A DNA stretch of 64,000 nt from Phycisphaerae bacterium (GTDB lineage: Bacteria; Planctomycetota; Phycisphaerae; UBA1845; PWPN01). How positions within the stretch are numbered: the stretch's first letter is position 1; every line of letters starts with the position of its first letter. Below the pieces are notes generated by a model, which worked only from the letters and a program-made list of their open reading frames with translations, was not told the origin of the DNA and made no database searches. The DNA is taken from contig JAUCQB010000195.1 in the NCBI GenBank assembly GCA_030372985.1, positions 33,644-97,643 on the forward strand. Direction: 5' to 3'. Position numbers and translations under genes: made by a program. Of this stretch, positions 50,510-62,855 are shown in pieces.

Positions 50510-52314
50510 GGAGGATTACCACGACTTTCCAAAAACATCAGTGGCTTGCCATTGTGGGCACGCTCGCGATTGCCCTCATCACCGGCACGACAACGACCTT
50601 CGCCCGTGGCGGGCGGGGCGGCGGTGGGGGTTTCCGCGGCGGCGGCGGTTCTCGTGGCGGCGGCTACAGTCGCCCGTCGTACTCCGGCAGCGGAAGCGTT
50701 CGCTACTCGTCGCCCAGCCGGTCGTACTCTCGTCCGACAACGCCGTCCTATTCGCGACCTTCGACGCCGTCCTATGCCCGACCGAGTGCGCCGAGCGTGT
50801 CACCGAGACCGGCCGGCGGGTCGTCAGCCGGCAGCGCCGTCGCGCGGCGGTCAACACCGACCTACAGCCCGGGAAACAACGGCTCGCTCATTAACCACGG
50901 GACCATCACGACGCCGGGCGGCAGCACGATCGGGTGGGTCAACCCTCCGGGTAAGGGGGGCGCAGTGGGAATCAAAGGAGCTGAGGGCGGTGCGGCCGGT
51001 ACGATCCGAGGTCCCGGCGGCGGAGGAGCGACAGGCATCAAAGGCCCCGATGGCGGTGCGGCCGGTACGATCAGAGGTCCTGGCGGTGGGGGAGCGGCAG
51101 GCATCAAAGGGCCCGACGGCGGTGCGGCCGGGGCAATTCGAGGCCCCGCCGGCGGTGGAGCAGCAGGCATTAAGGGACCCGGCGGTGGTGCGGCCGGTGC
51201 GATCAGGGGCCCCGGCGGTGGCGGAGCAGCGGGGGTCGTCGGACCCAGAGGCGGCGCTGCCGGTGCCGTCTGGGGACCCGGAGGCCACGGTATTGCCGGC
51301 GTGCGGGGACCGTACGGCGGTCGCTACGTCACAACCCTGCCCAACGGTGCCTTCCACTATCCCTGGCATGATCACGACTATTGGTGTTTCGGCTTCACCT
51401 GGTATTCGCCCTGCTGGGTCGGCGACAGCGTGTACTACGGCTGGGCCTATCCGCCGGTCGGATATTACTACCCCTCCCTTCCGCCGGAGTACAACACCAC
51501 GGTGATCAACAACACCACGTACTACGAGTCCGACGGCGTGTACTACCAGGAAGGCGAGAAGGACGGGAAGAAGGGTTACGTCGTTGCCGAGGCTCCTGAG
51601 GGCACCGAAAGCAGCCAGCCCCAGGGAGAGAACCCCTTCAAAATCCTCAAGGCCATGTGCGATTATGTCGCGGGCCTCAAAACGCTGAGTATGGTCGCCA
51701 ACACGACAACGGATGAGATCGGCGCATCCGGCGAGAAGGTGCAGATTTCGGCACGGCGAGCGGTCAACGTCAGCCGGCCCAACAAGATTGCCGGTGATAC
51801 GGTGGGAGACAAAGGCGAGAGACGGGTGGTCTACGATGGCAAGACCATCTCGATGCTCGATCGCACGAAGAATGCCTACAGCGTCATCAAGGTCCCCGAC
51901 ACAATTGATGCCACCCTCGATGTGCTTGCCGCCAATTATGGGATCACGCTCCCCCTGGCGGACCTGCTCTACTCGAACCTGTACGAGAGACTGGAGGCAC
52001 GGACATCGGCAGGCCAGTACGTCGGTTTGCACGAGGTTAATGGGCTGAAGTGCCACCATCTTGCTTTCGTGTCACAGACCGTCAGCTGGGAGATCTGGGT
52101 TGAAGCCGGTGACAAGCCCGTGCCTCGCAAGATCACCATCGACTACGGACAGGACGCCGCCCGGTCGCGATACTCCGCGGACATCTTCGCGTGGACGGGG
52201 TCGCCCACGTTCACCCCGGCGACGTTCGAGTTCAGGCTGCCGGGCGTCGCAAAGAAGATCGAGATCGCCCCAATCGCAGCAACCAGGCCGGCTACACCCG
52301 GAAAGGGAGGGTAG
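50506..52314 (+). CDS. Collagen-like glycine-rich exported protein with C-terminal DUF2092 domain
   Basis: A 602-residue exported protein in four parts. A signal peptide (WLAIVGTLAIALITGTTTTFA) is followed by a Gly/Arg/Ser/Tyr/Pro-rich low-complexity zone (GGRGGGGGFRGGG; SRPTTPSYSRPSTPSYARP). Residues about 155-272 are a run of 22-residue repeats with G-x-x-G-P pattern. Then comes an aromatic linker (YPWHDHDYWCFGFTWYSPCW; YYEGDG-like strands), and from about 375 a DUF2092 domain paralogous to the preceding gene (AMCDYVAGLKTLS; LPLADLLYSNLYERLEARTSAGQYVGLHEVNGLKCHHLAF). ATG overlaps the upstream stop. It may be a cell-surface or matrix protein whose DUF2092 part works with the upstream lipoprotein. 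Confidence 0.85.
   Translation: MRRITTTFQKHQWLAIVGTLAIALITGTTTTFARGGRGGGGGFRGGGGSRGGGYSRPSYSGSGSVRYSSPSRSYSRPTTPSYSRPSTPSYARPSAPSVSPRPAGGSSAGSAVARRSTPTYSPGNNGSLINHGTITTPGGSTIGWVNPPGKGGAVGIKGAEGGAAGTIRGPGGGGATGIKGPDGGAAGTIRGPGGGGAAGIKGPDGGAAGAIRGPAGGGAAGIKGPGGGAAGAIRGPGGGGAAGVVGPRGGAAGAVWGPGGHGIAGVRGPYGGRYVTTLPNGAFHYPWHDHDYWCFGFTWYSPCWVGDSVYYGWAYPPVGYYYPSLPPEYNTTVINNTTYYESDGVYYQEGEKDGKKGYVVAEAPEGTESSQPQGENPFKILKAMCDYVAGLKTLSMVANTTTDEIGASGEKVQISARRAVNVSRPNKIAGDTVGDKGERRVVYDGKTISMLDRTKNAYSVIKVPDTIDATLDVLAANYGITLPLADLLYSNLYERLEARTSAGQYVGLHEVNGLKCHHLAFVSQTVSWEIWVEAGDKPVPRKITIDYGQDAARSRYSADIFAWTGSPTFTPATFEFRLPGVAKKIEIAPIAATRPATPGKGG
50968..51321 (+). repeat. 66-bp coding tandem repeat, 5.4 units (collagen-like)
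   Basis: Five full units of 66 bp and a partial sixth encode 22-residue repeats beginning GIKGPDGGAAGTIRGPGGGG and ending AA or AT. Units 2-4 are nearly identical in protein and DNA, while units 1, 5 and 6 have drifted, pointing to recent internal duplication. Confidence 0.85.
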
Positions 52315-52316
52315 CG

Positions 52317-52433
52317 GTGAAGGTCAAGTTTCACGGCGCCGCCGGCGGAGAAGTGATTGGATTGGCATACCTGGTGCAGACCAGACATGCCCGGGTCACG
52401 GTCGATTGCGAATGTGAGAGAATACGACTGTGA
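52317..52433 (+). pseudogene. 38-codon relic of an MBL-fold (CPSF/RNase J-like) nuclease N-terminus
   Basis: GTG at 52317, preceded by GGGAGGG, opens a 38-codon frame whose start reads VKVKFHGAAGGEVIGLAYLV and continues QTRHARVTVDCE before a short tail and TGA. This matches the beginning of CPSF-type metallo-beta-lactamase nucleases (typically MKIxFLGAAxEVTGSxYLVET..ARxLVDCG). Everything after the first two strands, including all metal ligands, is missing. Its TGA overlaps the GTG of the antiporter gene by 4 nt. It is either a truncated gene remnant or a short upstream ORF now used for translational coupling. Confidence 0.55.
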
Positions 52434-53545
52434 GCAGAATCCGTACGCTCCTGAACCCACTGCTGAAGGAAATGTGTCACAATCCGCTGCTTTGGCTACT
52501 GGCCTTCGTGCCGATGGTGTTCGTAGCCCAGAGGCTCGCTCACAACGCGCACACGTTGCTGTTCATCCTGTCCATTGTGGCCATTGTGCCCCTGGCGGCG
52601 ATGCTGAGTCACGCCACCGAATCGGTGGCGGCCAAGACGGGCGATGCGGCCGGCGGCCTGCTCAACGCCACGTTGGGAAACCTGACCGAACTGGTCATTG
52701 CCCTCACGGCCTTGCGCGCGGGGGAATACATGCTGGTGAAGGCGTCCATAGCCGGCGCGATTGTCACCAACACGTTGTTCATGCTGGGCGCATCCTTTCT
52801 CCTCGGCGGGCTGAAGCACCATGTCCAGGAATACAACCGGGCTGGCGTCCGCCTGCAGGCCGGCCTGCTCCTCCTGGCCACGGTCGCGCTGCTGATTCCG
52901 TCGGCCGTCTTCCAGGCCGATTCCACGGTGGGCGTGGAGTTCAGTCGGAAACTGAGCGTGGGCCTGGCGGTGCTGCTCATCGTCGCATACGGGTTGGGCA
53001 TGTCGTTTTCGCTCAAAACGCACCGGGAGCTCTTTGCCAGTGGGGAATCCGGGGAGGCCGGTGAAGCGCCATGGCCGCTGGGTCTGGCCCTGGTCACGCT
53101 GGCCGGGGTCACGGTGCTGGTGGCGATGGTGAGCGAAGTGTTCGTCGAATCAGTGCAGAAGGCGGCGGAGGCGTTCGGGATGACCCCCGCGTTCGTGGGA
53201 TTCATCGTCGTGGCGCTGGTCGGCGGCGCCGCGGAGATGGCGTCGGCGTTTTCGGCCGCCCGCAAGAACCGTCTGGACCTGAGTGTGGGCATCGCATTGG
53301 GCAGCGCCTCGCAAATCGCGCTCTTTGTTGCGCCGGTGCTGGTGCTGGTGAGCTATTGTGTCGGGCCGACGCCGATGGATCTGCATTTCTGGCCTGGCGC
53401 GGTGCTGATGATTCTCATCGCCACCGTCGCTGCGGCATTCGTCACAAACAGCGGGCGATCGGCGTGGTTCGTCGGGGTATTGGTGCTGATGGTCTATCTG
53501 ATCTTCGCCATGACGCTTTACCTGTTACCACCCCAGGCACGGTGA
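52430..53545 (+). CDS. cax: Ca2+/H+ antiporter of the CaCA/CAX type
   Basis: A 371-residue inner-membrane exchanger with 11 predicted helices. The two inverted alpha repeats are present: HATESVAAKTGDAAGGLLNATLGNLTELVIAL in the first half and GFIVVALVGGAAEMASAFSAARKNRLDLSVGIALGSASQIALF in the second, each with the conserved acidic residue (GNLTE, GGAAE). It exports Ca2+ in exchange for protons. The start is GTG 52430, within the GTGA overlap with the preceding short frame; a GAGAAT box also lies only 6 nt upstream. Confidence 0.93.
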   Translation: MSRIRTLLNPLLKEMCHNPLLWLLAFVPMVFVAQRLAHNAHTLLFILSIVAIVPLAAMLSHATESVAAKTGDAAGGLLNATLGNLTELVIALTALRAGEYMLVKASIAGAIVTNTLFMLGASFLLGGLKHHVQEYNRAGVRLQAGLLLLATVALLIPSAVFQADSTVGVEFSRKLSVGLAVLLIVAYGLGMSFSLKTHRELFASGESGEAGEAPWPLGLALVTLAGVTVLVAMVSEVFVESVQKAAEAFGMTPAFVGFIVVALVGGAAEMASAFSAARKNRLDLSVGIALGSASQIALFVAPVLVLVSYCVGPTPMDLHFWPGAVLMILIATVAAAFVTNSGRSAWFVGVLVLMVYLIFAMTLYLLPPQAR

Positions 53546-53717
53546 GGGGGGCATCCGTCGAAGCATCCTGTTTGACCGTAAGTCATGAGACTGTCTGACC
53601 AACAGTTAGAGCGGACCCGGCGGCTGGGGTTGGAGCCGGCCCGCATCGAGTTGGCAGATTGCCGCCGCCGGAAAGCCACATCACGGGGACCGGCAGGCCG
53701 TTAGCGAGGGAAATGCC

Positions 53718-57520
<3,803 letters not shown>

Positions 57521-57524
<4 letters not shown>

Positions 57525-58663
57525 AAGACCTTTCCGAATGCCGGGTGCTGATCGTTGACGACGTGAAAGCCAACGTCGACGTGCTCGTGCAGGCTCTCAA
57601 GGACGAGTATAAGCTCAGCGTGGCCCTCAACGGCGAAGCAGCCCTGCGCAGCGTCGAGAAGAACCCGCCCGACATCGTGCTCCTGGATATCGTCATGCCG
57701 GGCATCGACGGCTACGAGGTCTGCCGCCGCCTGCGTGAAGTCGAGGCCACCCGCGAGCTTCCGATCATGTTCCTGAGCTCGCTGGAAGACGTGAAGGACA
57801 AGACCCGGGGCTTCGAGCTGGGGGCCAACGACTACCTGACCAAGCCGTTCGAGATCCTCGAAGTCAAGGCTCGGGTCCAATCACTGCTTAAAGCGAAGGC
57901 CTACGCCGACGCCGTCAAGGAGGCCATGGCCCGCGACCTTCGCATCGCCCGGGACATTCAGATGGGCATTCTTCCGGCCGATCTTCGGCCATGCACGGAT
58001 GGGACGGGGCTCGATATCCATGCCGTGCTGGAGCCCGCCCAGGAAGTGGGCGGCGACCTGTATGAGGTTCTGCGCCCCGCCGAGGATCGCGTCGTTGTCG
58101 CCGTTGGGGACGTGTCCGGTAAGGGCATTCCGGCGTCGATTTTCATGGCTGTCACCATCACCCTTCTGCGGAGCATGGCCCGGCAGTTCAAGCAGCCCGA
58201 CGAAATCCTCCGGCGGGTGAACGACGAACTGGCCGCCGAGAATCCCAGCGGCATGTTCGCCACGCTCCAATGTGCGGTCGTGGATCTGCGATCCGGGCGC
58301 GTGACCTGCGCCAGTGCCGGGCATCCGCCCCTGGTAGTCGTTTCGCCCGATCAACGGCCGCGATTCGCCGCCGGTGCGACCGGAGTCCCCGCCGGGCTGT
58401 TTGCTGAGAATCAAGTCGAGTGCTGCTCCATTGACCTGAAGGCGGGCGACACCCTCGTGATGTACACCGACGGTGTCACCGAGGCGATGAACTCCAGCCG
58501 CGACCTGTTCGGCGAAGAGCGGCTCCTGGCGCACTTTGCCGATAGCCGGGCGGCGACGGCGGCCGAAACAACGGCGGGCCTTCTGGACGCCGTGCGTTTT
58601 CATGCGGCGGATGCCAAACAGTCGGATGACATCACCGTGGTGGCGGTGCGGAGAATGCGCTGA
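57521..58663 (+). CDS. Response regulator with PP2C (SpoIIE/RsbU-type) phosphatase output
   Basis: A 380-residue cytoplasmic protein. Residues 7-125 are a receiver (D13-D14, phospho-acceptor D56 in [10 protein letters not shown] in LTKPF). A coiled linker leads to a SpoIIE-type phosphatase: [25 protein letters not shown] (metal Asp), [50 protein letters not shown] and [10 protein letters not shown]. Such enzymes dephosphorylate STAS antagonists in partner-switching systems; a STAS gene lies 1.3 kb downstream. GTG 57521 overlaps the kinase stop. Confidence 0.95.
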
Positions 58664-58864
58664 TGGATCAAGATCCAGCCGGTGCCGGCATGCCAGGTCA
58701 CTCGTGGACGGACGCCCGTACGAGGGGCAAGGTTGCGTAGGAGATGAGATATCCTCCAGCCATGCAGTCAACCTGCAACACAAGGTGGCCCCGCCGGCGC
58801 GGTCCGCGTGTGTGGAGAGCGATATACTGCCTGAACCAGTCTCGACGGGGACCGGAGTAAGCCC

Positions 58865-59941
58865 ATGGATTTCGATCGCATTCTGAGATTCGCCCTGGAA
58901 CACAAGGCGTCGGACATTCACCTGCAGGCGGCGGCGCAGCCGATGCTGCGCCTCGCAGGTCAGATCCGCGCTCTCGAAGGCAGTCCGGTCAGCGAAGAGG
59001 ACATGCTCGCCTTCCTGCAACAGATCGTCCCGCGGCACCTGTCCGAGGACATCGTCGGAACCGCCGTGCGCGGATTGGATTTCTCCTATGCCCTCCCGTC
59101 AGGCGAGCGATTCCGTTGCAGCGCTTTCCGCACGCTCGACCGTTTCGGAATGACCATGCGGGCGATCCGTACCGACATCCCTTCCATCGAGGCCCTGAAC
59201 CTGCCGAAGGTCATTGGCGACATCGCCCTCGCTCGTCGCGGGCTCACGCTCGTGACCGGCACGACCGGCAGCGGAAAGAGCACGACGCTCGCGTCCATGA
59301 TCGACCTGATCAACACCAACTACCGGACCAAGATCATTACCGTCGAAGACCCCATCGAGTACGTGCATGCCAACAAGAAGGCCTTGATCTCACAGATCGA
59401 GGTGGGGGTTGACACGACTTCGTTCGACCAGGCCCTTCGGCAGGCCCTGCGTCAGGATCCCGACGTGATTCTCGTCGGCGAGCTGCGCGACGTCGAGACA
59501 CTGCGGATAGCCCTGCGGGCCGCGGACACCGGCCATCAGGTCTTCTCCACCGTTCACAGCGCCAATGCCCCCCAGACGATCGAGCGGATCATCGCCATGT
59601 TTCCCGCCAACGAGCATGCGTTGCTTCTCTCGCAACTGGCCAACTCGATCGAGGCAATCATCTCCCAGCGGCTGGTGACCGGACACAAAGATAATCGCCT
59701 CCCGGCTATTGAGATCCTCCGCGGGGGACCGGTGACCGCCAAGTTCATTCTCGAAGGCAAACTGACCGAGTTGGCTAGTTACATACAGACGGGTGAATGC
59801 GGGATGCAGAGTTTCGACCAGCACCTGCTTGCTCTGTACCAGAAGGAGCAGATCAGCGGAACGGAGGCGCTTCGCTGGGCCACCAACCCCGAAGCCCTGT
59901 CCACCGCCATGCGAGGCATCAAGTTCCTCAAGGGTATATAG
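58865..59941 (+). CDS. pilT: PilT-like twitching-motility ATPase
   Basis: A 358-residue cytoplasmic hexameric secretion ATPase of the PilT/GspE family. The N-terminal PAS-like domain begins DRILRFALEHKASDIHLQAAAQPMLR. Walker A is GTTGSGKST from 132; the Asp box is ITVEDPIEYVH, Walker B DPDVILVGELRDVET and the His box TGHQVFSTVHSANAPQTIERII. PilT powers pilus retraction. No pilin or other pilus genes are in the window, and its neighbours are signalling proteins, so a role in surface response is possible. GGAG lies 9 nt before ATG 58865; a TATACT box sits at 58823-58828 without a clear -35. Confidence 0.92.
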   Translation: MDFDRILRFALEHKASDIHLQAAAQPMLRLAGQIRALEGSPVSEEDMLAFLQQIVPRHLSEDIVGTAVRGLDFSYALPSGERFRCSAFRTLDRFGMTMRAIRTDIPSIEALNLPKVIGDIALARRGLTLVTGTTGSGKSTTLASMIDLINTNYRTKIITVEDPIEYVHANKKALISQIEVGVDTTSFDQALRQALRQDPDVILVGELRDVETLRIALRAADTGHQVFSTVHSANAPQTIERIIAMFPANEHALLLSQLANSIEAIISQRLVTGHKDNRLPAIEILRGGPVTAKFILEGKLTELASYIQTGECGMQSFDQHLLALYQKEQISGTEALRWATNPEALSTAMRGIKFLKGI

Positions 59942-59973
59942 CCTGATGTTTCTCTCTCTCACAGGAGCGTCCT

Positions 59974-60318
59974 ATGTCAGACCCGACAGCTAGCATCATT
60001 GAACAGTACCCGAGCGTGATCGTGGCCCGCGTTCGGGCCGATCGCCTCGACGAAACGAACCTGACAGCCGTCCGGTCCGAGGTGTCGGCCGCGGGTCTGC
60101 AGTCGCCACATCTGCCCGTGGCCCTCGACATGGGCAATATCGCCTTCATACCAAGTCTCTCGCTCGGTGGTCTGGTCCAGCTTGCTCAGGTGTTCAAGGC
60201 CCGAGGTCAACGTCTGGTGCTCGCGAACCTCCAGCTGCCAGTGCGCCAGACGATTACCATTACGCGGCTGGATCGCCTGTTCGAGATACACGACGACCTG
60301 TCCGCTTTCCTTGAATGA
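59974..60318 (+). CDS. STAS-domain protein (anti-sigma factor antagonist-like)
   Basis: A 114-residue single STAS domain: VIVARVRADRLDETNLTAVRSEV, then LPVALDMGNIAFIPSLSLGGLVQLAQVF and RLVLANLQLPVRQTITITRLDRLFEI. The region that normally reads D-S-S/T-G-L (phosphorylation site) is P60-S61-L62-S63-L here, so Ser is present but the surrounding motif is altered. It would be a substrate of a SpoIIE-type phosphatase and bind a partner kinase or other target. AGGAG lies 7 nt before the ATG. It sits 32 nt after pilT and 9 nt before the VIT-like gene. Confidence 0.9.
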   Translation: MSDPTASIIEQYPSVIVARVRADRLDETNLTAVRSEVSAAGLQSPHLPVALDMGNIAFIPSLSLGGLVQLAQVFKARGQRLVLANLQLPVRQTITITRLDRLFEIHDDLSAFLE

Positions 60319-60327
60319 GGACGTTCC

Positions 60328-60996
60328 ATGATCGGCAAGGAATCGTTTACTCGCAGGTACTTGGAGCCGGCCGACCGCCTCAACGAAATACTCTTCGGAC
60401 TGATCATGGTCCTTACCTTCAGTCTGACCGCGGGACTCACCGCCGAGGACAGTCCCGAGGGTGCCCGCGAGTTGTTGATCGCGATCATCGGCTGCAACAT
60501 CGCGTGGGGCATCATCGACGGCGCCATGTACATGATGGGCAGCATGCTGGAGCGTGCCCGCCGGGCCAGAGTCCTGATGGCGGTCCAACGGGCCCCCGAT
60601 GAGGCGTCCGGGCTGGCGGTCGTCGAGCAGGCCCTGCAGGGCACCCTGGCTTCACTGATGACCGAGCAGGAGCGAGCGAGCCTGCGCCGAACGGTCTACG
60701 CCGTTGCCCGACGGACGCAACCTCAGCGCACGAGGCTGCTCAAAGAAGACCTCCTTGGGGCCGTTGCGAGTTGCTGGCTGGTGATCCTTTCCACCATTCC
60801 CGCCGCCGTACCGTTCCTGTTCATCAGGTACCCGCACGTTGCGATGCGGGTGTCCAACGGCCTGCTCATCGCGATGCTTTTTCTCGTCGGTTACCAGTGG
60901 GGCAAACACGCCAACGCCAACCGCTGGGGAACCGGCCTCGCGTTTCTCGTTTCCGGTCTTGCCCTGGTGGGCGTGGCCGTAGCATTCGGCGGATGA
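60328..60996 (+). CDS. VIT1/CCC1-like membrane protein
   Basis: A 222-residue inner-membrane protein. The N-terminal RRYLEPADRLNEILFGLIMVLTFSLTAGL is followed by a second helix (LLIAIIGCNIAWGIIDGAMYMMGSML), a cytoplasmic helical stretch with basic residues (ERARRARVLM; RRTQPQRTRLLKED) and three C-terminal helices. The pattern resembles the VIT/CCC1 family of Fe2+/Mn2+ transporters, although the metal-binding Glu-rich segment is not obvious. GAGG lies about 8 nt upstream, 9 nt after the STAS stop, so the two genes form one transcript. Confidence 0.7.
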   Translation: MIGKESFTRRYLEPADRLNEILFGLIMVLTFSLTAGLTAEDSPEGARELLIAIIGCNIAWGIIDGAMYMMGSMLERARRARVLMAVQRAPDEASGLAVVEQALQGTLASLMTEQERASLRRTVYAVARRTQPQRTRLLKEDLLGAVASCWLVILSTIPAAVPFLFIRYPHVAMRVSNGLLIAMLFLVGYQWGKHANANRWGTGLAFLVSGLALVGVAVAFGG

Positions 60997-61348
60997 TGTT
61001 TTTGCCTGGACCCGGCTCTTGGGGGTGTCGCCGGACCGGAGTGCCTCGGTGCTTAGAGCATTTCATGTTTGGCCGCCTTGTCCCCTTCGTCTGTTCAACC
61101 AGGCTGAACGTCATTTTGCGACAAGTCCAGAGACCTCAGCCCAGCCGGCCCCGAGCAGGCTGAACGCGCGTCGTCCTGCTCCTTTTCCTGGCCATCCCGA
61201 TACGTGTTCGGGCAGCACCAGGATCCCCTGCCGGCGCGGGTGGACAAGCCCAGATCGTGGTAGAATTCAGCCCGGTCAGGCGAACGAAGCCGCCCGGCCG
61301 CGTCTGAACACAGAATGTCGGTCAACCCGGTTTATGAGGGCTCCAGCG
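60997..61348 (+). other. Intergenic region with an extended -10 box
   Basis: 352 bases without a gene. TGGTAGAAT (61258-61266) fits an extended -10 (TGnTATAAT, 8 of 9) about 82 nt before the next start; TGGACA at 61241-61246 is too close to serve as a normal -35. No repeat or RNA gene is visible. Confidence 0.4.
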
Positions 61349-62821
61349 ATGCAGCGAAACCAGTCCACACGAAGCCATCCGTTCCTCCGTCTTTTTCCAG
61401 AACTTGTCCTCGGCATGGCGATACTCCTGTTGCCGCTTGTTTGCCTGGCCGACGTTGTCGCGCTCAATGACGGCCGGCGGTTCGAGGGCCAGACCCTATC
61501 CGAGAAGAACGACTTCATTGTGTTCGACACCTTGATCTCCGGAATCCGGGCCAAGGTGTCGTTCAAGCGATCGGACGTGAAATCGGTTGAGAAGAGTGCC
61601 CTCCCCGACGGATTCTTTAACGATTCGGAGAACGAACCACGCGCTGCCGGGACGCAGGCCTCGGTCAAGGAGCCGACACTCTACCTGGAGGTGCCGATCC
61701 ACGGGCGGTTCAAGGAGCAGGTCTTCGCTCGTGTGGTGCGATCATCCCTGGTTTACTCCAAGGCCCGCAGCATCAAGCACGTCGTATTCACCGTGGATAG
61801 CACGGGCGGAGCGCTGGACGAAGCCGGCATGGTGGCCCGGGCCATGCGGGATTTCAACGACGCTCTCACCTATCACGCGATCATCCGCAACTGCACGGGC
61901 GAAGCGGTGATCGTACCCTTCATGTGCGACACCATGCACGTACTGCCGGGGGCGACCGTGGCCGGATTGGTCCAGAAACTGGAGGGGCTGCCTTTCAAAT
62001 ACGCCAAACAGGACGAGGCAGTGGTCCGATTGCAGATTGCCGACGACCTTGTGGAAGCGGCCCGCAAACGCGGCCGGAAGGGCGACATCATCCGGGCAAT
62101 GGTGGACCCGGCCGACCCGTTGGCCGCCTGGCTGGATTCGAACGGCAAGGTTGTCATGGACCACACCCCGCCCAAGGACCTGCCGTCCGAGAGGCTCATT
62201 TTCGCAAATCAGGCGGAGAGTGTCTTGACGCTGACCTACGAGCAGATCTGCAAGTTGGGGGTGGCGACGATCGAGGGTGGTCCGGCGGCATTGGGCGACC
62301 TTCTGGGCTTGCCCAACTGGAAGGAAGAGAGCGCCTACGGTCGCGACGCAACCAACCGAGCTATCGCCATGGAGCGCCAGAAAGCCTCTAACGCCCAGTC
62401 CAAGGCCGCCGCCGCCCAGGCCAAGTACGAGGACGACGTCAGCCGCAATATCCGCATGCGTGATGTCACCCAGCGCGCCATCGAGTCCAACCTGAAACAG
62501 GCCTCGACATGGAACCCGACCACGGCCTCTTACAAGACGCTGTCGCAGTACATCACCTGGGGCTGGGATCCCAACACCCAGTGGGACACGCACATCTGGA
62601 CGCCGGAGTCCCAGGCCCGCTGGCGCAGCCGATCCGAGGCCTGTGCCTACTTCCTGAACCGCGCCGCCGACGGCATCAAGACCATGATGAAGCTGGATGC
62701 GGAAGCTGTTAAGCTGGGACTGTCTCCGACGTTCAAGGAGGGCGATCTCCAATTCATGTTGGATGACGTGAACGTTAAACGCGAAATGCTCCGGCGGGGA
62801 CAGTTTCGAGTGGGCGAATAG
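61349..62821 (+). CDS. Exported ClpP/crotonase-fold protein of unknown function
   Basis: A 490-residue protein with a signal segment (LVLGMAILLLPLVCLADVV), a short beta domain (ALNDGRRFEGQTLSEKNDFIVFDT) and a central region like the ClpP/SppA/NfeD fold: IKHVVFTVDSTGGALDEAGMVARAM, AVIVPFMCDTMHVLPGATVAGL. In active NfeD- or SppA-type proteases a Ser follows the second strand; here GEAVIVPFMCD has none, so proteolytic activity is doubtful. A coiled-coil-like segment (AMERQKASNAQSKAAAAQAKYEDD) and a helical C-terminus follow. ATG 61349 has GAGGG 8 nt upstream. Confidence 0.65.
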   Translation: MQRNQSTRSHPFLRLFPELVLGMAILLLPLVCLADVVALNDGRRFEGQTLSEKNDFIVFDTLISGIRAKVSFKRSDVKSVEKSALPDGFFNDSENEPRAAGTQASVKEPTLYLEVPIHGRFKEQVFARVVRSSLVYSKARSIKHVVFTVDSTGGALDEAGMVARAMRDFNDALTYHAIIRNCTGEAVIVPFMCDTMHVLPGATVAGLVQKLEGLPFKYAKQDEAVVRLQIADDLVEAARKRGRKGDIIRAMVDPADPLAAWLDSNGKVVMDHTPPKDLPSERLIFANQAESVLTLTYEQICKLGVATIEGGPAALGDLLGLPNWKEESAYGRDATNRAIAMERQKASNAQSKAAAAQAKYEDDVSRNIRMRDVTQRAIESNLKQASTWNPTTASYKTLSQYITWGWDPNTQWDTHIWTPESQARWRSRSEACAYFLNRAADGIKTMMKLDAEAVKLGLSPTFKEGDLQFMLDDVNVKREMLRRGQFRVGE

Positions 62822-62855
62822 CGACGTGGGTTCAGGATTTCTGGACTCATTCTGG

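Noticed and set aside
50968..51321. Possible CRISPR-like array
   Set aside because: The 66-bp period has no repeat/spacer alternation, stays in frame and encodes a collagen-like repeat.
50546..51505. 319-residue alternative frame inside the collagen-like gene
   Set aside because: It arises from the repetitive GC-rich codons of the real frame, has no start signals, and is Arg/Pro/Ala-rich.
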